Assembly: GCA_964352985.1 (NCBI GenBank)
Contig: CAYGUK010000034.1
Coordinates: 1-36,963 of the forward strand
Source: CAYGUK01 sp964352985
GTDB taxonomy: Bacteria > Pseudomonadota > Gammaproteobacteria > JAHCLG01
DNA: 36,963 nt
Direction of reading: 5' to 3'
Shown here: positions 31,412 to 36,963 of the stretch, one piece after another
Position numbering within the stretch: the first letter of the stretch is position 1
Layout of the letters: the number at the start of each line of letters is the position of its first letter
Position numbers and translations under genes: made by a program
The notes under the pieces: model-generated
The model's input: only the letters and a program-made list of their open reading frames with translations
Told to the model about the DNA's origin: nothing
Databases searched by the model: none

Positions 31412-32434
31412 ATGCAAAAATATGGAATACCCGCATGTTACTATCCGACGATGGTTGTTTTCGTCGATGATAGTAAAGATTTTCTGATGAACTTCAGTTT
31501 ACAGTTTGATCCAAGCCTTGCCTATCAATTGTATACGTCACCACATGCTGCATTAAAAGTATTAAATCAACAACGTGTGAGTCATTTAGATCAAAAATGT
31601 TTTTCACAATATGCTGAAGCGATTGGGTGCCCTTCAACAACACATACGATTAATGTTGATATTTCAGCAATTCATCGCGAAGTTTATGACCCTGAACGAT
31701 TTAGTGAAGTTTCCACTGTTGTTGTAGATTTTGCTATGCCGGATATTAATGGCTTAGAATTTTGTGAACGTTTAAAAGATAGACCCGTTAAAAAAATATT
31801 ACTCACCGGACAAGCCGATGCGCAAACAGCTATCAACGCGTTTAATGATGGTATTATCGATCATTTTATTTTGAAAAGTGATCCTCATGTCATCGATAAA
31901 GTTAACGCAGCTATTGCCGAACTTCAACAACGTTATTTTCAAGAAAAATCTGATTTCATGGTCAAAGCGTTGGCGATAGATTCTCCGAATTTTTTACAAG
32001 ATCCCGTTTTTTTCACTTTCTTTAATGAGCTTTGTCGTGAAAATGACATTGTTGAATATTACTTAACTGAAAATTCAGGTACGTTTTTAACGCTCAGTGC
32101 GAGTGGTATTGCAAGATGGTTAATTATTTGTACGGATCAAGATATCGATATGTATTGTGAATTAGGTCGAGATATTAATGCACCGGGCGATGTGTTAGAA
32201 AGATTAAAATCAAGAGAATGTATACCACACTTTTGGCAAACTGATCGTTATTATGAAGTTGATCCTATTGAGTGGGATTCTTATCTTTACCCGGCGAAAA
32301 AAATTAATGGACGTGAAATATATTTTTATGCCATTGTAGATAACCCTGTCATTTCAAATCTAGATTCTGAGGGTATTTTATCTTACAACAACTATTTAGA
32401 ACATTTGGATTATGCTTTAACGCCAAATACTTAA
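31412..32434 (+). CDS. lqsR: LqsR-type quorum-sensing response regulator
   Basis: This 340-residue protein has a modified N-terminal receiver domain. VVFVDDSKDFL supplies the acidic pair (Asp19/Asp20), then an insertion of about 40 residues (about 55-98) precedes VVVDFAMPDINGLEFCERL with the phospho-acceptor Asp106. LTGQADAQTAINAF and the Lys of FILKSD follow. In L. pneumophila LqsR the receiver Asp is at 108 in a similarly extended receiver, a close match. The C-terminal ~170 residues have no classical DNA-binding motif, as in LqsR, whose output is a nucleotidase-like domain of unclear action. It follows lqsS by 100 bases on the same strand and converges with lqsA. Confidence 0.85.
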   Translation: MQKYGIPACYYPTMVVFVDDSKDFLMNFSLQFDPSLAYQLYTSPHAALKVLNQQRVSHLDQKCFSQYAEAIGCPSTTHTINVDISAIHREVYDPERFSEVSTVVVDFAMPDINGLEFCERLKDRPVKKILLTGQADAQTAINAFNDGIIDHFILKSDPHVIDKVNAAIAELQQRYFQEKSDFMVKALAIDSPNFLQDPVFFTFFNELCRENDIVEYYLTENSGTFLTLSASGIARWLIICTDQDIDMYCELGRDINAPGDVLERLKSRECIPHFWQTDRYYEVDPIEWDSYLYPAKKINGREIYFYAIVDNPVISNLDSEGILSYNNYLEHLDYALTPNT

Positions 32435-32444
32435 TAGGAAAGTA

Positions 32445-32474
32445 ATCATAATCTAACAATTTATTTTTTATGAT
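32445..32474. terminator. Weak inverted repeat between lqsR and lqsA
   Basis: ATCATAA (32445-32451) and TTATGAT (32468-32474), AT-rich with T-runs, lie between the convergent stops. It may be a weak bidirectional terminator. Confidence 0.3.
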
Positions 32475-32501
32475 GAGCTTTTATGTTGATAAAAATAAAT
32501 G

Positions 32502-33845
32502 TTAAATACTAATACTCTCTTCTTCGCTAGTGATTGACTTATTAAGTAATAATTGTCCGGATAGATGGTTGGGTCTTTGCGATTCATTTACTTTTTTATT
32601 TTGTTGAAGCTTTTTATTTTTTCGTTTTGTTGAAGACCAATTTTCTAAATCTACTTTTTTTCTGACGGTATAACAAACTGAAGCGACATGATTTAACTGT
32701 TCACGACTTAATTCTGCGGTAACGGTTAAACGGATAAGACAGCGATTTTTAGCAGTAGCCGGTTCTAAGAAAATGGCGCCTATTACGCCTTTTGATTCTA
32801 ACACTTCTCTTACTTTATTTGTTTCGATAAGTGAGCCGACTTCAAGTGCAATGATTTGTGATTGGCTATCATCAACATTATAACCCATATGACTAAGGTG
32901 AGCGCGGAGATAATCTGCATTACGTTTTAATTTACTTCGACGCCAATGTTCTTGTTTAACGACTTCTATTGTTTTACTAAAAGCATCTGCTTCGTGAGGT
33001 TGAACTGCTGTGCTAAAAATAGTGGGCGTAGATTCAAATCGAATATATTCAATATGGCGTTTACTTCCGGCAATAATCCCTCCACGTCCCGCGAAACCTT
33101 TGCCAAGACTGGCGGTAATAAAATCGACTTTGTCATTAATGCCTAATTCTGCAATTAATCCTTCGCCATTTAAGCCATGTGTTGCAAGAGAGTGAGATTC
33201 ATCGACAACAAAAATACAGCCATATTTTTTGCTCAAGTCTGCAATTTCAACAAGTGGGGCAATATCTCCGTGCGTGCTATATAACGCATCAACGATAATT
33301 ACACCACGACCATGACGATGTATTAGTTTTTCTAGTGATTCGATATTATTATGACGAAATGCTCGTGGTGTAGCTCCTGCTGTTTTGATTCCTTCCCATA
33401 ATGATAAGTGTGACATTAAATCGATGTAGACAGGCGTATTTTTATCGGTGATAGATTGCAACAAACCCACATTTGCGGCCCATCCTGATTGGCAAAGTAA
33501 CACATCCCCTTTTTGTAAAAAGCTTGCCATGTTTAATTCAAACATTCTTTGGGGTGATTGTTCAGATTGAAAAACCGTCGACATCAACAAACCATTTCCA
33601 TGCTGTAACAAGCTGTCGGTGTGGGCTTTAACAATATCTGGGTGAGTGCAAATTGATAAGTAATCATTGGTACAAAGCATTACAGAACCGGGTTTTATTT
33701 TTGTTGATTTATTAATAAATGGATGACCACCATTTGCTTGGCTAGGAATTTTCGCGTAATAACGATTAACCCTTTTTTTGAGAAATTCAGGTTCACCAAT
33801 TTCAACATGATCAGCTTGTCTAGCTTGGATGTTAATTTTACTCAT
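32502..33845 (-). CDS. lqsA: Alpha-hydroxyketone autoinducer synthase (LqsA/CqsA)
   Basis: This PLP-dependent enzyme of the alpha-oxoamine synthase group makes the alpha-hydroxyketone signal or its amino precursor from an acyl-CoA and an amino-acid-derived substrate. It has 447 residues. Landmarks: CTNDYLSICTHPDI, the DVLLCQSGWAANVGLLQS segment, VVDESHSLATHGLNG (cofactor Asp215) and the PLP lysine Lys249 in FITASLGKGFAGRGG. DESHSLATHG is close to the CqsA/LqsA signature. It is about 50 residues longer than typical CqsA or LqsA because of a basic, Asn/Gln-rich C-terminal tail (KRKNKKLQQNKKVNESQRP). The ATG at 33845 follows a GGGGG stretch. It converges with lqsR. Confidence 0.87.
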   Translation of the reverse strand: MSKINIQARQADHVEIGEPEFLKKRVNRYYAKIPSQANGGHPFINKSTKIKPGSVMLCTNDYLSICTHPDIVKAHTDSLLQHGNGLLMSTVFQSEQSPQRMFELNMASFLQKGDVLLCQSGWAANVGLLQSITDKNTPVYIDLMSHLSLWEGIKTAGATPRAFRHNNIESLEKLIHRHGRGVIIVDALYSTHGDIAPLVEIADLSKKYGCIFVVDESHSLATHGLNGEGLIAELGINDKVDFITASLGKGFAGRGGIIAGSKRHIEYIRFESTPTIFSTAVQPHEADAFSKTIEVVKQEHWRRSKLKRNADYLRAHLSHMGYNVDDSQSQIIALEVGSLIETNKVREVLESKGVIGAIFLEPATAKNRCLIRLTVTAELSREQLNHVASVCYTVRKKVDLENWSSTKRKNKKLQQNKKVNESQRPNHLSGQLLLNKSITSEEESISI

Positions 33846-33859
33846 TATAGTTGCCCCCA

Positions 33860-33880
33860 ACCGATAAGCCGCAAATCGGT
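33860..33880 (-). promoter_or_regulatory. Hairpin directly upstream of the lqsA ribosome-binding region
   Basis: ACCGAT (33860-33865) and ATCGGT (33875-33880) form a 6-bp stem with a 9-base loop in the lqsA mRNA leader. It is flanked on each side by TTGGGGG, the copy nearer lqsA being the only purine-rich stretch available as ribosome-binding site. This could affect lqsA translation. Confidence 0.35.
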
Positions 33881-34284
33881 AAAATTCAAACCCCCAAAGC
33901 GAGTGGCAAAAATAACATCCTTGTTTTTATACTCATTATTTAAAAAATAAAAAGTAATTATTTGCAAAATTAATAATACGACTTAAATTATCTCGCTTAT
34001 AGACACCTTAAACTTATCCCTTAAAAATTGCAATTGATTTTTTAAAAAAAAATTGATTTATAACAAGATGTTATCTATAGATTAGTATGCAAAAAAGTAA
34101 TGAAAAATGGAAAAATCTAAAACAAAAGTTGTTAAAAATTTTCATAATTTGTTAATCATGATTACTTAATTAACAATAGTAATAAAAAATTGTTAAATTG
34201 AAAAAATAATCAACAGAAAAAGTATTGAAATTGTCCATGTTTTGTTATACATTTTTTGCACTACAGCACCGGGGAGAAACGAGA
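33881..34284. other. AT-rich intergenic region between lqsA and ndh
   Basis: No gene is seen. The stretch is strongly AT-rich with several A/T runs and a 12-bp palindrome TAATCATGATTA (34153-34164). A possible ndh promoter (TTGAAA near 34224 and TATACA near 34245) lies close to the ndh start. An ATG-led extension of ndh from 34225 lacks a ribosome-binding site. Confidence 0.4.
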
Positions 34285-35583
34285 ATGAAAAAAAATCCTC
34301 ATATTGTTATTGTCGGCGGTGGTGCCGGTGGACTTTGTTTAGCGACTAAACTTGGAAAAAAATTAGGTAAGCGAAAAAAAGCAAATATCACATTAGTTGA
34401 TAGTCAGCTCACGCATATTTGGAAGCCGCTTATCCACGAGGTAGCAAGTGGTACTCTTAATTCGAACGAAGATGAATTAAATTATTTAACTCATGCCTGT
34501 CATTATCATTTTAATTTTCAAATTGGTGAAATGATTGGATTAGATCGTCAGCGAAAATGTATTCAATTACATAGTGTGGTTGATGGTGAGGAAGAAATTA
34601 TTCCAACTCGAGAAATTCATTATGATATTTTGGTTTTAGCAGTGGGTAGCCAGTGTAATGATTTTAATATTCCTGGTGTCAAAGAACATTGTTTATTTCT
34701 TGACAGTCGCCAACAAGCCGATAGGTTTCATCGTTTATTGTTAAAAAATCTAATGCATGTGCAATATAACCAAAATGATAATGATCAACTAAATATTGCG
34801 ATAGTGGGTGGCGGTGCCACAGGTGTTGAGTTAGCAGCTGAATTACATTTTACTTTACATAATGCAAAACATTATGGCTTAAATGATAAAGCAATCGAAA
34901 AAAATACTAAAATCACACTCATCGAAAGTCAATCAAGATTATTAAGTGCATTACCCAATCACTTATCGATTGCTGTCGATAATTATTTTAAAAAACTCGG
35001 GGTGACTATTTTATATGATCAACGCGTCGTGAATGTCGATCAAGAAAATTTGACTACCGACTCTGGGATTATAATTAAAGCACCGTTAAAAGTTTGGGCG
35101 GCTGGAATAAAAGCGCCTGATTTTTTGCAAAATATTGCTGGCTTAGAAACAAATCGTATAAATCAAATCGTCGTCAAAAAAAATCTGCAAACAACTCGTG
35201 ATGATGCCATTTTTGCATTTGGTGATTGCGCAGCTTGTCCTATTGATGAAGCTAAAAATGTTCCACCACGCGCGCAATCAGCACATCAACAAGCGACATG
35301 TTTAGTTAAATCAATTTGTTATTTATTACAAGATAAACCACTAATCGATTATCGTTATCGTGATTATGGTTCATTAATTTCTTTGAGTTATTACAATACT
35401 GTAGGTCAATTAATGAGTCGTGTGTCCCATAGCTTGCGCGTCGAAGGTTTCATTGCACGTTTAGTTTATCAATGTTTATATAAAATGCATCAAACAATGA
35501 TATTCGGTTGGTGGCGTGTTACATTGCTTACGATTGCCAATTTTTTAACACGACGAATAAAACCGCGATTAAAAATGCATTAG
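34285..35583 (+). CDS. ndh: Type II NADH dehydrogenase
   Basis: This single-subunit, non-proton-pumping NADH:quinone oxidoreductase sits on the inner face of the membrane. It has 432 residues. The FAD dinucleotide fold is HIVIVGGGAGGLCLATKL and the NADH fold is NIAIVGGGATGVELAAEL. Family landmarks are THIWKPLIHEVASGTL, YDILVLAVGSQ, the second FAD motif IFAFGDCAAC, PRAQSAHQQA and the Ndh-like YRDYGSLISLS. The C-terminal ~60 residues, with FIARLVYQCLYKMHQTMIFG, would anchor it to the membrane. The ATG at 34285 has GGAG 8 bases upstream. It converges with the flavin monooxygenase gene, with only 2 bases between stops. Confidence 0.92.
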   Translation: MKKNPHIVIVGGGAGGLCLATKLGKKLGKRKKANITLVDSQLTHIWKPLIHEVASGTLNSNEDELNYLTHACHYHFNFQIGEMIGLDRQRKCIQLHSVVDGEEEIIPTREIHYDILVLAVGSQCNDFNIPGVKEHCLFLDSRQQADRFHRLLLKNLMHVQYNQNDNDQLNIAIVGGGATGVELAAELHFTLHNAKHYGLNDKAIEKNTKITLIESQSRLLSALPNHLSIAVDNYFKKLGVTILYDQRVVNVDQENLTTDSGIIIKAPLKVWAAGIKAPDFLQNIAGLETNRINQIVVKKNLQTTRDDAIFAFGDCAACPIDEAKNVPPRAQSAHQQATCLVKSICYLLQDKPLIDYRYRDYGSLISLSYYNTVGQLMSRVSHSLRVEGFIARLVYQCLYKMHQTMIFGWWRVTLLTIANFLTRRIKPRLKMH

Positions 35584-35585
35584 CG

Positions 35586-36773
35586 TTAAACCCCAATATT
35601 TCCGGTTGCAATTTCTAGCATATCAGCAAATTGATTTTCTAAAACAAGAGGTAATAAATCACGGTAAATATCAGTAATACTCGCTTCTTGTAATGCTTGA
35701 ATAAAGGTATCGACGACGCTTTGATCATCATTAATCATTGATTCTAGTGTCATGCTTTCTAATTTAGCGATGGCTTCAATGTGAGGTTGCCTTATCGTTT
35801 GAAATAATTCAAAAGCAGATTGTGTATCGTTATGTGATAAACATTGCGCTAAAATATAAGCATCTTCAAAAGCAAGACAAGCGCCTAAGCCAAGGAGTGG
35901 TCCCATGACATGCGCAGCATCACCGATTATCACGGTATTTTTATTATACCAATTATAACACTGCTTCACTTCATTCACTGGTTGGAAAAAATTTTGTTGA
36001 TCAAATGGCACTTTTGCAATTTGTTGACAACTAGAATTCCAGTTTTCGCAAACATCTTGTAATCGTTTTTGATTTTTATCTTGAATATGATTAACTTGCG
36101 GCATTCTTAATGCGAGATACCACATTTGTTTGTTATGGGCGAGTGGCCAAATATAACAAGATTTTCCAATGCCAAATGCGACTTGCATTTGACCGTGTGT
36201 TATAGGCAATGCTTGTTCTTTTTCAAGAATACCTCCCCACCAACTTACACCTGTATAAGACAAAGTCGCATGTTGATTTAATGTTTGACGAACAATGGAA
36301 TTTGCACCATCAGTGCCGATAATAATATCGGCGTTATCTGTTGTATTATCAGTAAATATAATTTCGTTTTCGGAAATAGCGCGACAAGTTTTATTAAAAT
36401 GAATTTTAGTTTGTTTTAAACTATCCACCAATATGTTTTGTAAAATAGATCTTTCAATTGGAAAAATTTGACCCTGAATTAAGCTATATAATTCTGTAAA
36501 TTCTTTGCCAATGATAAACTCATCATGATAATTAAAATAATGACCATGGTTAGCATCAACTAAATAGCGTTGTAGTTTTTCTTTGAGGCCTAATCGATAA
36601 AGAATATTATAACCTTTCGGCCACAGTAAAATTCCCCCACCAATTGTCGTTAAACTTTTGGCTTGCTCATAGATTTTTACATGAAAACCTAATTGTTCGA
36701 GTGCAATGGCAGCGGTTAATCCGCCTAATCCTGCACCAATAATAATAACGTGTCGGTTTTGATTTTTGATCAT
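35586..36773 (-). CDS. FAD-dependent aromatic-ring-hydroxylase-like monooxygenase
   Basis: This class A flavoprotein monooxygenase is 395 residues. The FAD-binding start is HVIIIGAGLGGLTAAIALEQLGFHVKIYEQA. The DG motif is IIIGTDGANSIVRQ, and the second FAD motif is NTVIIGDAAHVMGPLLGLGACLAFEDAYILAQCL. Relatives include salicylate, urate and 3-hydroxybenzoate hydroxylases and UbiH-like enzymes; GGGILLWPKGYNILYRLGL fits the salicylate/urate hydroxylase side. No pathway genes are adjacent, so the substrate is unknown. The ATG at 36773 is chosen since the flavin fold begins there; the frame extends to 36890 without support. Confidence 0.82.
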   Translation of the reverse strand: MIKNQNRHVIIIGAGLGGLTAAIALEQLGFHVKIYEQAKSLTTIGGGILLWPKGYNILYRLGLKEKLQRYLVDANHGHYFNYHDEFIIGKEFTELYSLIQGQIFPIERSILQNILVDSLKQTKIHFNKTCRAISENEIIFTDNTTDNADIIIGTDGANSIVRQTLNQHATLSYTGVSWWGGILEKEQALPITHGQMQVAFGIGKSCYIWPLAHNKQMWYLALRMPQVNHIQDKNQKRLQDVCENWNSSCQQIAKVPFDQQNFFQPVNEVKQCYNWYNKNTVIIGDAAHVMGPLLGLGACLAFEDAYILAQCLSHNDTQSAFELFQTIRQPHIEAIAKLESMTLESMINDDQSVVDTFIQALQEASITDIYRDLLPLVLENQFADMLEIATGNIGV

Positions 36774-36877
36774 AAGCTGATTTTCACATGGTCTAATTAT
36801 CTTAGTAAGAAGTGTTAGTTTAATTGCAATTGAGTATAATGTAAAAAGTTTCAAACTTTGGTGCTGAAATTCAGGGA

Positions 36878-36963
36878 ATGATTGATTCAAAGTTTAAAGT
36901 CAAAAAGTTACATTATATTTTACAATCGTTATGCGCTTTTGTCTTTATGCTTTTTGTTTTAGT
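36878..36963 (+). CDS. Possible start of a membrane protein gene, cut by window end
   Basis: An ATG at 36878 opens a frame to the end of the window: a basic start (MIDSKFKVKKLHYILQ) followed by a hydrophobic run (FVFMLFVLV) like a first membrane helix. An AGGGA lies too close to the ATG to be a normal ribosome-binding site. The gene would be divergent from the monooxygenase. Only 28 codons are visible, so this is tentative. Confidence 0.3.
   Translation, partial: MIDSKFKVKKLHYILQSLCAFVFMLFVL

Noticed and set aside
33981..34224. A small gene in the lqsA-ndh interval
   Set aside because: Only very short frames without ribosome-binding sites are found in this strongly AT-rich stretch.

Overview
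The window looks like the chromosome of an AT-rich gammaproteobacterium close to the Legionellales. Three things point there: a complete Lqs-type alpha-hydroxyketone quorum-sensing cluster (lqsS, lqsR, lqsA), the engB / cytochrome c4 / dsbA neighbourhood typical of gammaproteobacteria, and a fragment of a eukaryote-like Rab GTPase. This placement is inferred from gene content; no taxonomic search was run. No rRNA, tRNA or CRISPR array was seen.

Region 1 (1-5815): a katG remnant whose catalytic core has been deleted, a small exported protein, a DUF2835 protein, an OmpR/EnvZ-type two-component system, and a leader region with a small upstream ORF and hairpin in front of a tiny exported His-rich peptide. 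An aldose-1-epimerase-like gene follows. Region 2 (5816-13673): the tkt-gap carbon-metabolism pair, an unknown protein, a DSD1-type PLP enzyme, an exported protein and oligopeptidase A. Region 3 (13690-17735): an ABC transporter pair (double permease plus ATPase) preceded by a leader encoding a 14-residue peptide ending Arg-Cys-Cys, then a 3-methyladenine DNA glycosylase.

Region 4 (about 17740-23500) is an accessory island. It holds a GC-rich cluster of hairpins, a group II intron 5' fragment joined to a broken IS4-type transposase, and an apparently intact IS3-family element of about 1.28 kb. These are followed by a SEC-C mini-protein, a pRiA4b ORF-3-like protein, a frameshifted gene, a 106-bp inverted-repeat-bounded element, an AAA ATPase with a nuclease-like C-terminus, and fragments of an IS-associated ORF and of a Rab-like GTPase.

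Region 5 (23615-28551) is core genome: engB, cytochrome c4, a 30-residue lipoprotein missed by length-limited gene calling, an outer-membrane barrel, dsbA and uvrD. Region 6 (28586-33880) carries the quorum-sensing system. LqsA would make an alpha-hydroxyketone signal, LqsS would sense it at the inner membrane, and LqsR would receive the phosphoryl signal. Two palindromes with the half-site ATTGTGAT lie upstream of a VOC protein gene and of lqsS. The window closes with type II NADH dehydrogenase, a flavin monooxygenase, and the start of a possible further gene.
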